Below are positions 8,867 through 16,295 of a stretch of DNA of 17,089 nt, piece by piece (positions within the stretch are counted from its first letter, which is position 1; each line of letters opens with the position of its first letter). Source of the stretch: Synergistaceae bacterium (lineage in GTDB: Bacteria; Synergistota; Synergistia; Synergistales; Aminobacteriaceae); contig JAFTBT010000100.1 of assembly GCA_017455085.1 (NCBI GenBank), forward strand, positions 1 through 17,089, in the 5' to 3' direction. The notes beneath the pieces are model-generated. The model saw only the letters and a program-made list of their open reading frames with translations. It searched no databases and was not told the origin of the DNA. The translations under genes and the position numbers were made by a program.

Positions 8867-9532
8867 TTAGAGCGGCTTGATTTTGCGTTCTACAGGCCTT
8901 GCAGGATTCCCGTAGACCATGAGATTATCAGGAATGCTCTTGATGACGTTCGACCCCATTCCGCAGAAAACGTAATCCCCGATCTCTATGTAGTTGTTCA
9001 GTGAAGTGTTCAACCCGAAAAAACACCCGCTGCCGATTTTGTTGTTGCTGCCGACTGCGCAGTGTCCGGTGAAGAAATTGCTGCTGCCTATTCTGGTGTC
9101 GTGGCCTATCAGGACGTTTGACTGGAACGTGTTGAAGCTGCCTGTGCTGACGTTGGGATTTATGACGGTGTTGGCGAGGACAACGCACCCATACCCCAGC
9201 GAGGCGGAACGTGCGACATATGCGGAGTGGTGGACGAACACAGCCCATCTTTCGGGAGGGATGCCGTAACTGTCTCTGAGGGCTATTCTTTCCTTGATGA
9301 GGTCGGGACGGTACATTGCGAAGATGAATTTGACATCACTGAAGGATTCGTACTGTCCGTAGATTTCTCTTGTGCCTCCGAGAACCGGGAAGCCGTTAAT
9401 CTCCGGGTAATATGCTTTGTCGTCGAAAGCGAAGCCCAAGAACTCGACTGAGCCGGTTTTCTGCTGGGTATCGTGAATCTGTTCAGCGATAACTACTGCG
9501 GAACCTTTGCCGCCTATGATGATTATCTTCAT
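8867..9532 (-). CDS. NeuD/PglD-type acyltransferase (copy 2)
   Basis: From the ATG at 9532 (MKIIIIGGKGSAVVIAEQI) the product is 221 residues, the usual length for NeuD/PglD. Residues 1-90 are the PglD_N-like domain. From HHSAYVARSASLGYGCVVL onward there are hexapeptide repeats of the left-handed beta-helix (SFNTFQSNVLIGHDTRIGSSNFFTG and on). The GHD and GHC histidines are candidates for the catalytic base. The end MVYGNPARPVERKIKP is typical of hexapeptide acyltransferases. It is more distant from copies 1 and 3 than they are from each other. A frame extension to a TTG at 9556 has no ribosome site; the ATG site is also weak. It heads the operon driven by the TTGACA/TAAAAT promoter upstream. 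Confidence 0.85.
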   Translation of the reverse strand: MKIIIIGGKGSAVVIAEQIHDTQQKTGSVEFLGFAFDDKAYYPEINGFPVLGGTREIYGQYESFSDVKFIFAMYRPDLIKERIALRDSYGIPPERWAVFVHHSAYVARSASLGYGCVVLANTVINPNVSTGSFNTFQSNVLIGHDTRIGSSNFFTGHCAVGSNNKIGSGCFFGLNTSLNNYIEIGDYVFCGMGSNVIKSIPDNLMVYGNPARPVERKIKPL

Positions 9533-9616
9533 GAGCGTACAAAAAATGCCCCGCAAGAATCTGCATGCAGGACACGGTTATATTCAGAGTATAATGTTAA
9601 TGAGACAAAGTTAGCA

Positions 9617-9648
9617 CAAGCAAGCAAGCAAGCAATCAAGCAAGCAAT
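9617..9648. repeat. Tetranucleotide repeat (CAAG/CTTG)8 at the operon transcription start
   Basis: Eight consecutive CAAG-type units on the plus strand, with two CAAT variants (units 5 and 8). On the minus strand this is CTTG repeated immediately behind the -10 box (9652-9647), so it spans the expected transcription start and the first bases of the leader. Confidence 0.93.
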
Positions 9649-9675
9649 TTTACTGACTAACATAAATTTTGTCAA
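9647..9675 (-). promoter_or_regulatory. Sigma-70 promoter of the acyltransferase-LUD-MaoC-lyase operon
   Basis: On the minus strand a perfect -35 TTGACA (9675-9670), a 17-base spacer and -10 TAAAAT (9652-9647) make the best promoter in the window. It drives transcription toward the NeuD-type gene at 9532, leaving a leader of about 110 bases. The spacer and flanks are AT-rich. Confidence 0.8.
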
Positions 9676-9725
9676 TCCCCTTTTTGTAGAAAGTTGAGTG
9701 AGTAGATTCTAGCACAGTACAAGAA

Positions 9726-10438
9726 TCATATGCACAACAATTTTTTGCGTTCTGACGTCACCAGTAATTTGCTCTCGATTTCTTCAGGGCTGTATGTCGT
9801 GTATACAAAGCTCTCTGTACTGACTTTGCATATAGTGTTGTCCGGCATGTCCCTTTTCACAGCACTACACGCTCCGGCTGCACACTTCTTCCCAAGCCTC
9901 ACGCCGTCAAAAATTACTGAGTTCACTCCCGTAAAACACTGTTCACCAAGCACAGAGGCACCGCAGACAACAGAATGCGCGCCTATATGGCAGTGTTCAC
10001 CGACTTTTGCCATGTTCCCGATCACTGCTCCGTCCATGATGTACGTATCAGCTCCGACAACTGCCCCGCTCTGAATCACTACATAATCGTTGATCCAGCA
10101 ATTTCCGCCGTCAAGCCTTCCACGAATCACTGCGGTAGGTGAAATTACATTAGCGAACTCCAGACCTTTAGCCTTAATTCTCTCGTAAAGCTCTCTTCTC
10201 TGGCTGTTGAACCTGTTCCAAAATACTGCCGCAAACACAAGAGCGTTTTCCCTCCTGCAAATTTCCGGCAGTTCATCCGTACAAAACACTCTGTTTCCGT
10301 TTATGCCCCCCCCATAATTGATTTTACGTATTCAGAGTCAGCAGCATAACCGATTATTTCGTACAAGTCATAGTATTTCACAAAGTCATGGATTCTCTGC
10401 GCCGTCGAACCTGTACCGATAATGACTAGCTTCCGCAT
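9726..10438 (-). pseudogene. NeuD/PglD-type acyltransferase (copy 1), frame broken at a G8 tract; possibly phase-variable
   Basis: The ATG at 10438 overlaps the ATP-grasp stop by one base and is preceded by GAGGTG. Translation begins MRKLVIIGTGSTAQRIHDFVK, closely like copy 3, but stops after 45 residues at a TAA (10303-10301) just behind eight G (10313-10306). The next frame continues without interruption, INGNRVFCTDELPE to the beta-helix and on to 9726, and aligns with copy 3 throughout (AVFWNRFNSQRRELYERI, VISPTAVIRG, GACSAVKRDMPD). Nine G (or six) would join both parts into one protein of about 238 residues. Nothing else in the gene is decayed, so this looks like a slipped tract rather than an old pseudogene. 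Alternatives are a consensus or sequencing error in the homopolymer, or translation of the second part alone from a GTG at 10289. Confidence 0.85.
10306..10313. repeat. C8/G8 homopolymer at the frameshift point of NeuD-type copy 1
   Basis: Eight C on the plus strand. The coding frames on its two sides differ by exactly one base, and the tract is the only place where they can be joined without a stop. Confidence 0.95.
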
Positions 10439-11649
10439 TAATACACCTCAACGTGATAATACTTCCCAATATTTTCGGTGATGGTCATAATCTCATCGAG
10501 GCTGTCCGCTTTGAACAATATCGTCCCTAATGAATGAGAAGTATTCCTGTATTCGTGAACATCTTCGCCGTCATCAGCAGTGCAGTGAACCTCAAGAAGG
10601 TTATTCCGTCTGAAGGGCTCGTCAAATCTCAAGCCCTTAAACTTTCCTGAAACGGTGCTGAAGATCATATAGTTGCTCCAAAAGCCCTTAGTCTCCGCCA
10701 TGTCCAAACCTGCACATGACTCTCCGATTGCTGCCTTGATCGTGTAGTCGATTAAGTCAACTCCGGTTGCATACTTTATCAGCTGGGGAATATAGCTGCC
10801 TCCGTTGCGAGGGCCTAACTCAATAACATAAGGCTCGTCATTCTCGTCAAGTATGACCTCTATGTTGTAAGCACATGTCCGCATTTTCAGGGCAGTCATA
10901 AGTTTCTGGAGCTCATTGTTGACTTTCTGCCTCTGCTCATCAGTCAGAAGTGAAGGCCAAAATTCTCCCAAAGCTACGTAATCCCTCGTTGTACCTCCCG
11001 ATGAAGCATAAAGCTCATTCCCGAAACTCGTGAAAGCAAGCCTGCCGTCAACAGAAAACCCGTCTCCTGAGACCTGATAGCCTTTTTTGACGATGAACTC
11101 CTCAATGATGAATCTTCCAGCCCTCGAATACGACAATGCTTCATCTATTGCCGAAGGTAACTCATCAGGAGCAAAGACCTTTACGACTCCTTTACTGCCT
11201 GACGAATCTACAGGCTTAACCATCACGGGGAACTTGAAGCGTTCATAATCGTGTAAAGCATCCTCGCGCTTGATGTAGCCTTTTGCTTTTGGAGTGTTGA
11301 AGCCGTTTTCAGCCAGGAATGCCCTGAAGAGATCCTTCTGTGTGAGAATTTTCACTGACTCGTAGGGATTTCCGGGAAGGCCTAGTTTTTCGGCAACGTA
11401 TGCGGCTGTTGGAGCTGCTGGGTCTGAAGCGTAGGCAACTATCCCGTCGATTCTGAGCTTTTGTGCGAGGGCAAGTACTCCGTCCAAGTCCGTAGTGCTG
11501 ACGTTGTAGTACTCATCAGCGAATTTGTGGCCGGGATTTTCCGGAAGGTAGTCGCAAGTGATCACATGAAGCCCTAAAGATTTTGCGTGCTGGATCGCTG
11601 GAATCTGCTGCATTGCTCCGCCGAGCATTAATACTTTTTTCGCAGTCAT
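10438..11649 (-). CDS. ATP-grasp domain ligase (CarB-like)
   Basis: The 403-residue product has a pre-ATP-grasp Rossmann-like domain (KKVLMLGGAMQQIPAIQHAK; TCDYLPENPGHKFADEYYN) and an ATP-grasp domain. The latter has the phosphate-binding loop VMVKPVDSSGSKGV (142-155), EEF (183-185) for adenine contact, and the metal/phosphate site NIEVIL...VIELGPRNGGS (262-285). Such enzymes join a carboxylate, through an acyl-phosphate, to an amine or thiol; the substrate cannot be read from sequence. The length and domain order resemble stand-alone ligases found in sugar-decoration and small-peptide clusters, not full CarB. Its ATG overlaps the aminotransferase stop by four bases (ATGA) and its stop overlaps copy 1 of the NeuD-type genes. 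This tight coupling suggests the aminotransferase product is its substrate (inference). Confidence 0.87.
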   Translation of the reverse strand: MTAKKVLMLGGAMQQIPAIQHAKSLGLHVITCDYLPENPGHKFADEYYNVSTTDLDGVLALAQKLRIDGIVAYASDPAAPTAAYVAEKLGLPGNPYESVKILTQKDLFRAFLAENGFNTPKAKGYIKREDALHDYERFKFPVMVKPVDSSGSKGVVKVFAPDELPSAIDEALSYSRAGRFIIEEFIVKKGYQVSGDGFSVDGRLAFTSFGNELYASSGGTTRDYVALGEFWPSLLTDEQRQKVNNELQKLMTALKMRTCAYNIEVILDENDEPYVIELGPRNGGSYIPQLIKYATGVDLIDYTIKAAIGESCAGLDMAETKGFWSNYMIFSTVSGKFKGLRFDEPFRRNNLLEVHCTADDGEDVHEYRNTSHSLGTILFKADSLDEIMTITENIGKYYHVEVY

Positions 11650-12809
11650 TTCGTCAGCCCTCCAAAGAAGTGTGAAATTCTGCCCAGTGCCTCAAGCAGA
11701 GTCTTTTCGTTCACAGTGAAAGCCAGCCTGATGTATTCAGAATACTTTTCACCGTAAGCAGTGCCGGGAACAACTGCAACATGTTCATGCTCCAATAGGG
11801 AGTAGGCAAAGTTTTCGCAGTCCATACCTGACGAGCCGATGTTTATGAAGCAGTAAAAAGCTGCCTCCGGATTGATGAATGATATACCTGAAATTTTTGC
11901 CAGACCGTTCACGAGGACATCACGCCTTTTCTGGAAAGTGTCCCGTATGTACGAGTAATCGAATCCTCCGCGATATGCCCTTATGGCTGCGTACTGAGAC
12001 GGAAGAGGGGCACATGCAGCTACATTTTCCTGAAGTTTGGTCATGTTCGCAATAACATCCTCAGGGCCTGCAGCAAATCCCACTCGCCAGCCTGTCATAG
12101 CAAAACGTTTTGAGCATGAGTCGATCACGATTGTGCGCTCCTGCATTCCGTCAATGTCATATATGCTTGAGGACTTTTTGCCGTCATACACGAGGGAGTT
12201 GTAGACTTCATCAGAGATTACGGCTAAATTATGCTTTATGGCGGTTTCAGCTATCACTCTGAGCAGAGAGTCAGGCAGAATATCTCCTACAGGGTTACAC
12301 GGAGAGTTGATGATTATTGCTGCAGTTTTTGGAGTAATTGAGTCGGTGATGGCTTGTGCGGTTTCCTGACTGTTTTTCCCTAGACGATCAATGATTACTG
12401 GGGTGCCTTCACACATTCTGATCATTTGCAGGTAGTTCACGTAATAAGGTCCCATGATGATAACTTCATCGCCGCTGTCTATGATTGATGAAAGAGCGAG
12501 AAAAAGTGCTTCCATTCCGCCAACAGTAACGATTATGTTTTTATCAGGAGTAATTGGGAAGTTATAGCGTGAATTGAAGAAAGATGAATATACTTCACGA
12601 AGTTCTGGCAGTCCTGCATTGGCTGAATAGTTCATTGTGAGGCGGCCTGAAATTGCTTCGAGTGCTGCATTGCGAATTTCTGGAGGTGTTTGAAGGTCAG
12701 GGTCTCCGAGTGTCAGATCGATGACACTGTTGCCGATTGACTTGGCCATGTTGAACAGCTTGCGAGTTAGTGAAGGGGTAACTGCATCTGAGAATCTTGA
12801 TGTTTTCAT
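11646..12809 (-). CDS. PLP-dependent class I/II aminotransferase (AspC-like)
   Basis: From the ATG at 12809 the product is 387 residues, a normal length for fold-type I aminotransferases. The PLP lysine is Lys234 in SCSKRFAMTGWRVGF. NSPCNPVG (around 168-175) and ISDEVYNSLVY (198-208) contribute the Asn, Asp and Tyr that hold the cofactor, and an Arg in the C-terminal YIRLAFT binds the substrate carboxylate. A longer frame to 12857 lacks a ribosome site and is not preferred; the ATG has only GAAAGTGG upstream. It is the first gene of the unit with the ATP-grasp and NeuD-type genes. The amino-acid substrate is unknown. A promoter whose -35 lies in a heptamer array is upstream. Confidence 0.9.
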   Translation of the reverse strand: MKTSRFSDAVTPSLTRKLFNMAKSIGNSVIDLTLGDPDLQTPPEIRNAALEAISGRLTMNYSANAGLPELREVYSSFFNSRYNFPITPDKNIIVTVGGMEALFLALSSIIDSGDEVIIMGPYYVNYLQMIRMCEGTPVIIDRLGKNSQETAQAITDSITPKTAAIIINSPCNPVGDILPDSLLRVIAETAIKHNLAVISDEVYNSLVYDGKKSSSIYDIDGMQERTIVIDSCSKRFAMTGWRVGFAAGPEDVIANMTKLQENVAACAPLPSQYAAIRAYRGGFDYSYIRDTFQKRRDVLVNGLAKISGISFINPEAAFYCFINIGSSGMDCENFAYSLLEHEHVAVVPGTAYGEKYSEYIRLAFTVNEKTLLEALGRISHFFGGLTK

Positions 12810-12902
12810 ACGCAGCACCACTTTCTGCAACAAAAAGACTCCGTATTCAGAATGCACTTATACACTCTAAAGCCGTAGTCAATAAATTTATGTTCTACCG
12901 AA

Positions 12903-12931
12903 ATTATGGTACATTTATTGCCAAATGCCAA
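12903..12931 (-). promoter_or_regulatory. Putative aminotransferase promoter with -35 inside the heptamer array
   Basis: On the minus strand TTGGCA (12931-12926), which differs from TTGACA at one base, lies 17 bases before CATAAT (12908-12903), which differs from TATAAT at one base. The -35 box is part of a TTGGCAT repeat unit. A second weak candidate, TTATTG with TATAAG, occurs closer to the gene. Both are predictions from spacing only. Confidence 0.45.
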
Positions 12932-12960
12932 ATGCCAAATGCCAAATGCCAAATGCCAAA
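12921..12960. repeat. Heptanucleotide tandem repeat (CCAAATG)5.7
   Basis: Five perfect CCAAATG units (12921-12955) and a partial sixth, in the intergenic region between the divergent aminotransferase and argF genes. On the minus strand the unit reads TTGGCAT, so every copy contains a -35-like TTGGCA. It is the second seven-base array in this window, with a sequence unrelated to GGTGTTC. Confidence 0.95.
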
Positions 12961-13011
12961 GGATTATACTGATTTAGCATAAGAAATGTCAATACTCCTT
13001 TCTTGGGATTT

Positions 13012-13135
13012 TTGCTAGTTTAGCACACGATAATATAATCGCAAAATTTACTCTCACATGGCTAGCACCGAATCTGTGAGATATACACCGTGAATATGTC
13101 ATGCCACTTAACACACGGTGATATAATCGCAAAAA
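13012..13135 (+). promoter_or_regulatory. Tandem near-identical promoter segments upstream of argF
   Basis: CACACG(A/G)T(A/G)ATATAATCGCAAAA occurs twice, starting at 13024 and 13112, 88 bases apart. Each copy contains TATAAT (13034-13039 and 13122-13127). The first has TTGCTA (13012-13017) 16 bases upstream as a -35; the second has no good -35. Either both are promoters or the copy marks a regulator site, perhaps for an arginine regulator. I could not fit a convincing ARG box. Confidence 0.5.
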
Positions 13136-13171
13136 CTCACACACATTTTCTCACACACAGGAGGCAATATT

Positions 13172-14110
13172 ATGGCAGTCAACCTCAAGGGAAGAAGTTT
13201 CCTGACTCTGATGGATTTCACTCCAGCAGAAATAGACTATCTCCTCACTCTAGCTGCAGACCTCAAGGCCAAAAAACGCTCCGGGATCCGCGGACATACT
13301 CTGGACGGCAAAAACATAGCCCTCATCTTCGAGAAGTCATCTACCAGGACTCGGTGTGCGTTCACTGTGGCGTGCAATGACGAAGGAGCATTTCCGGAAT
13401 ACCTCAACAAGAATGATATTCAGCTCGGCGCAAAAGAAGACATCAAGGACACCGCACGAGTTCTTGGCCGGATGTTTGACGGTATCGAGTTCAGGGGGTT
13501 CAAGCAAGAATCTGTAGAGGCTCTCGCGATATATTCGGGTGTCCCGGTGTGGAACGGACTAACTGACGTAGACCACCCGACTCAAGTTCTCGCGGACTTC
13601 CTGACCTTGAGGGAAAACTTCGGCAGACTCAGGGGCTTGAAGCTCGTGTACTTAGGAGACGGACGCAACAACATGAGCAATGCCCTCATGATCGGCTGCG
13701 CAAAGATGAGCATAGATTACGTAGTCAGTTCACCGAAAGAGTTAGAGCCTTCATCGGAACTTTTGGCGAAATGCAGGGAAATAGCAGCACACTCAAGCAT
13801 AACCGTCATCAATGACCCGAAAGAGGCCGTGAAAGACGCTGATGCTGTGTACACGGACGTGTGGGTGTCTATGGGAGAAGAAGCCCTCAAGGAGGAACGC
13901 TATAGGCTGCTCGGAGGGTGGCAGGTAAATTCTGAGATCATGGCTGCAACTGGAAAAGCAAGCACGATATTTTTGCACTGTCTTCCGGCGGTGAAGGGCT
14001 GTGAAGTTACGGAAGAAGTTTTCGAGTCGGAGCAGTCGAGAGTCTTCGACGAGGCAGAAAACAGAATGCACACCATAAAGGCAGTAATGGTGGCGACACT
14101 TGGAGCATGA
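13172..14110 (+). CDS. argF: Ornithine carbamoyltransferase
   Basis: The 312-residue product has the carbamoyl-phosphate loop SSTRTR (56-61), DHPTQ (134-138), the ornithine-specific SMG loop (VSMGEE, 233-235) and the catalytic HCLPA (269-273). The SMG loop separates it from aspartate, putrescine and other carbamoyltransferases. It makes citrulline from ornithine and carbamoyl phosphate, either for arginine synthesis or, run in reverse, in the arginine deiminase pathway; neither argG/H nor arcA/C is in view. AGGAGG stands eight bases before the ATG at 13172. Two repeated TATAAT segments lie upstream. Its stop overlaps the next gene's start by four bases (ATGA). Confidence 0.96.
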   Translation: MAVNLKGRSFLTLMDFTPAEIDYLLTLAADLKAKKRSGIRGHTLDGKNIALIFEKSSTRTRCAFTVACNDEGAFPEYLNKNDIQLGAKEDIKDTARVLGRMFDGIEFRGFKQESVEALAIYSGVPVWNGLTDVDHPTQVLADFLTLRENFGRLRGLKLVYLGDGRNNMSNALMIGCAKMSIDYVVSSPKELEPSSELLAKCREIAAHSSITVINDPKEAVKDADAVYTDVWVSMGEEALKEERYRLLGGWQVNSEIMAATGKASTIFLHCLPAVKGCEVTEEVFESEQSRVFDEAENRMHTIKAVMVATLGA

Positions 14111-14754
14111 GCAGCAGTAATTTTTCTCACAGCAGGGGCAGCTTGAGCAATCAGGCTGACAGTACGGAAAACAGTATCACTCCATCAGGCAGGGGCAGCT
14201 CTATAGATAATATGCCGCTCGCTCCACTCACGGCAACCCCGCCCACCCACCCCCAAAAAAACAGCTCACGCATAGAATTTCGAGGCAAACTCGACTCCCT
14301 CAACGCTCAGATAGTTTTCTTGCAGGCTCTCTCTCAGAATCACGAATACATCTCTGACCTTGAGGAAGTCCGCCAAATCATCAGGAGGCTTCAGGCTTGC
14401 GAGGCAGGAGAGACAGATTTTAGCGGAAAGTTTACGTTATGGGGACTGTCTGAGGACGAAATACACTCCCGCTCACACAACCCAGCAAAGTTTTTCGGAA
14501 GAGGCCACATCCTCCCGCATCACGACATGCAGAAAGAGGCAGCAGCCCTGAATCTACTACGGACACTTGTGCGAGAAACAGAATTATCCGCGTGGAGAGC
14601 CTTCGGAGAGTCTGACCCCTTGAGACTCTGCCACGTCCTTAATAGACTCAGCAGCGCAGTATATATCCTCACGTACAAGTATCTTCCGGAAGAGTATAAT
14701 TATGTGCTAACTTTTCACACCGAAAGAAGGAATACCAGCAATGAGCAAGTATAA
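14107..14754 (+). CDS. Divergent cobalamin (corrinoid) adenosyltransferase-like protein
   Basis: The 215-residue product has about 55 low-complexity residues rich in Ser, Pro and Thr. It then has [20 protein letters not shown] (55-74), like the RGKLDSL segment of EutT-type enzymes. The C-terminal helices [17 protein letters not shown] (150-166) and [16 protein letters not shown] (178-193) resemble the RT-RRAE and LNRLSD-LF segments of the PduO/EutT superfamily. Those enzymes transfer adenosyl from ATP to cob(I)alamin. The N-terminal TxTGDxGxT ATP loop of PduO is absent, and a His-rich [11 protein letters not shown] (131-141) lies in the middle, so activity is uncertain. The ATG overlaps the argF stop by four bases and the stop overlaps metY by 14, so the three genes are co-transcribed. 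Similarity is judged by eye and could be wrong. Confidence 0.6.
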   Translation: MSSSNFSHSRGSLSNQADSTENSITPSGRGSSIDNMPLAPLTATPPTHPQKNSSRIEFRGKLDSLNAQIVFLQALSQNHEYISDLEEVRQIIRRLQACEAGETDFSGKFTLWGLSEDEIHSRSHNPAKFFGRGHILPHHDMQKEAAALNLLRTLVRETELSAWRAFGESDPLRLCHVLNRLSSAVYILTYKYLPEEYNYVLTFHTERRNTSNEQV

Positions 14755-16024
14755 ATTCGAGACACTACAGCTACACGCAGGACAAGAATCCCCAGACCCC
14801 GCTACTGACGCAAGAGCTGTCCCCATCTACGCAACTACTTCGTACGTCTTCAAGGACTCCACAACTGCAGCAGGACGTTTCGCACTCACTGAACCCGGAA
14901 ACATCTACACACGCCTACAGAATCCCACTAATGACGTTTTCGAGAAGAGAATTGCCGCGTTAGAATCCGGAGCTGGTGCGCTCTCCACAGCCTCAGGCTC
15001 GGCCGCAATAGTCTACGCCGTCCAGAACATCGCAACAGCAGGAGATCACGTAGTCTCCTCAACGAACCTATACGGCGGAACGTTCAACCTCTTCGCGAAT
15101 ACACTACCAGAGCAGGGAATCACAACTACATTTGTTGACCCGTCAGACCCTCAGAATTTCGAGAAGGCCATTCAGCCAAACACTAAGCTGCTTTACGCTG
15201 AGACACTCGGCAACCCGAACTCTGACGTTATCGACATCGAGGCCGTCGCCGCAATCGCACACAAGCACGGAATCCCCTTAGTGATCGACAACACATTTGC
15301 GACACCGTTTTTGTGCAGGCCTATCGAGTACGGAGCGGATATAGTTGTGCACTCAGCAACGAAATTCATCGGCGGACACGGTGCAGTCATGGGAGGAGTT
15401 GTAGTTGACGGGGGCAAATTCGACTGGGGACAGAACGACAAGTTTCCGGGACTCGCGAAGCCTAACCCATCGTATCACGGAATAGTCTTCACTGAGGCAG
15501 CAGGGAGTCTTGCGTACATCATCAAGATGCGGACGACACTCATGCGGGATTTGGGGGCGTGCCTTTCTCCCTTCAACTCGTTCATGCTGATTCAGGGGCT
15601 TGAGACTCTTTCGCTGAGGGTTGAGCGTCATGTGCAGAATGCCTTGAAGGTTGTGGAGTACCTGAAAAATCATCCCAAAGTTGCGCGGGTGAATCACCCC
15701 TCTCTGGAGACAGGGAGGCAGGCGGAACTCTACAGGAAGTACTTCCCGAACGGAGGCGGATCGATTTTCACGTTCGACATCAAGGGAGACTCCGACACGG
15801 CCAAAAAGTTCACGGAGAGTCTGGAATTGTTCTCACTGCTGGCGAATGTGGCTGATGTGAAGTCGCTGGTGATACATCCTGCGTCGACTACGCACTCTCA
15901 GCTTGATGGGGATGATCTGCTTGCGTGCGGGATAAGGCCGACGACTATACGGCTCTCAATCGGGACGGAGCATATTGACGATATTATTGCGGATATTGCG
16001 CGGGGGTTTGACGCTGTGAAGTAA
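14741..16024 (+). CDS. metY: O-acetylhomoserine aminocarboxypropyltransferase (sulfhydrylase)
   Basis: The 427-residue product begins [25 protein letters not shown], the diagnostic MetY opening of the Cys/Met-metabolism PLP family. It contains IYTRLQNPTNDVFEKRIAALE, SGSAAIVYAV, VVSSTNLYGGTFNL, IDNTFATPFLCRP and the PLP lysine Lys208 in HSATKFIGGHG. The long insertion after the PLP lysine (KFPGLAKPNPSYHGIVF) separates MetY from MetB/MetC. It makes homocysteine from O-acetylhomoserine and sulfide. AAGGAA lies before the ATG, inside the previous gene. A terminator follows at 16101-16137. Confidence 0.95.
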   Translation: MSKYKFETLQLHAGQESPDPATDARAVPIYATTSYVFKDSTTAAGRFALTEPGNIYTRLQNPTNDVFEKRIAALESGAGALSTASGSAAIVYAVQNIATAGDHVVSSTNLYGGTFNLFANTLPEQGITTTFVDPSDPQNFEKAIQPNTKLLYAETLGNPNSDVIDIEAVAAIAHKHGIPLVIDNTFATPFLCRPIEYGADIVVHSATKFIGGHGAVMGGVVVDGGKFDWGQNDKFPGLAKPNPSYHGIVFTEAAGSLAYIIKMRTTLMRDLGACLSPFNSFMLIQGLETLSLRVERHVQNALKVVEYLKNHPKVARVNHPSLETGRQAELYRKYFPNGGGSIFTFDIKGDSDTAKKFTESLELFSLLANVADVKSLVIHPASTTHSQLDGDDLLACGIRPTTIRLSIGTEHIDDIIADIARGFDAVK

Positions 16025-16100
16025 AAGCTGGTCTCTGGATGAGCAGATATTAGTGCGGATTCAGCGGAGTATTTCCCGCAGACGTGATGAAGTGATTGCG

Positions 16101-16137
16101 ATATTCCCTTGTGAGAAATTGCAGGGGAGTATTTTTT
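16101..16137 (+). terminator. Rho-independent terminator of the argF-metY operon
   Basis: ATATTCCCTTG (16101-16111) pairs with CAGGGGAGTAT (16122-16132), including two G-T pairs, to form an 11-bp stem with a 10-base loop; six T follow (16132-16137). Confidence 0.75.
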
Positions 16138-16175
16138 GTGAGAAAATACCTTCAGGAAATATAGAGGCTTGAGTC

Positions 16176-16207
16176 TTGACAGCCCCCCCCCCATTACGTG
16201 ATATTAT
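16176..16207 (+). promoter_or_regulatory. Promoter with a C10 tract in its spacer
   Basis: A perfect -35 TTGACA (16176-16181) and -10 TATTAT (16202-16207) are separated by 20 bases, of which ten are a run of C (16183-16192). The optimum is 17; seven C would give exactly that. A poorer -10, GATATT (16200-16205), would give 18. It stands directly after a terminator and before three small genes, so it is their only visible promoter. Confidence 0.7.
16183..16192. repeat. C10 homopolymer in a promoter spacer
   Basis: Ten consecutive C, the longest G/C run in the window, lie between a -35 and a -10 box. Length changes here would alter spacer length directly. Confidence 0.95.
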
Positions 16208-16295
16208 GTACCTCACCAACAATCCCAAACAAAAACGTTAATGATATGGCTCTGCGTTGACGGAGTATGTTTTTCTGCAAGGAGGTGTGAAAGCT

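Noticed and set aside
13090..13110. TGAATATGTCAT as a possible ARG box for ArgR control of argF.
   Set aside because: Only one half resembles the known consensus and the second half does not match.
14246..14261. C5A7 run in the cobalamin-adenosyltransferase-like gene as another slippage site.
   Set aside because: The C part is only five long and the A run of seven is common by chance in coding sequence; the frame is intact.
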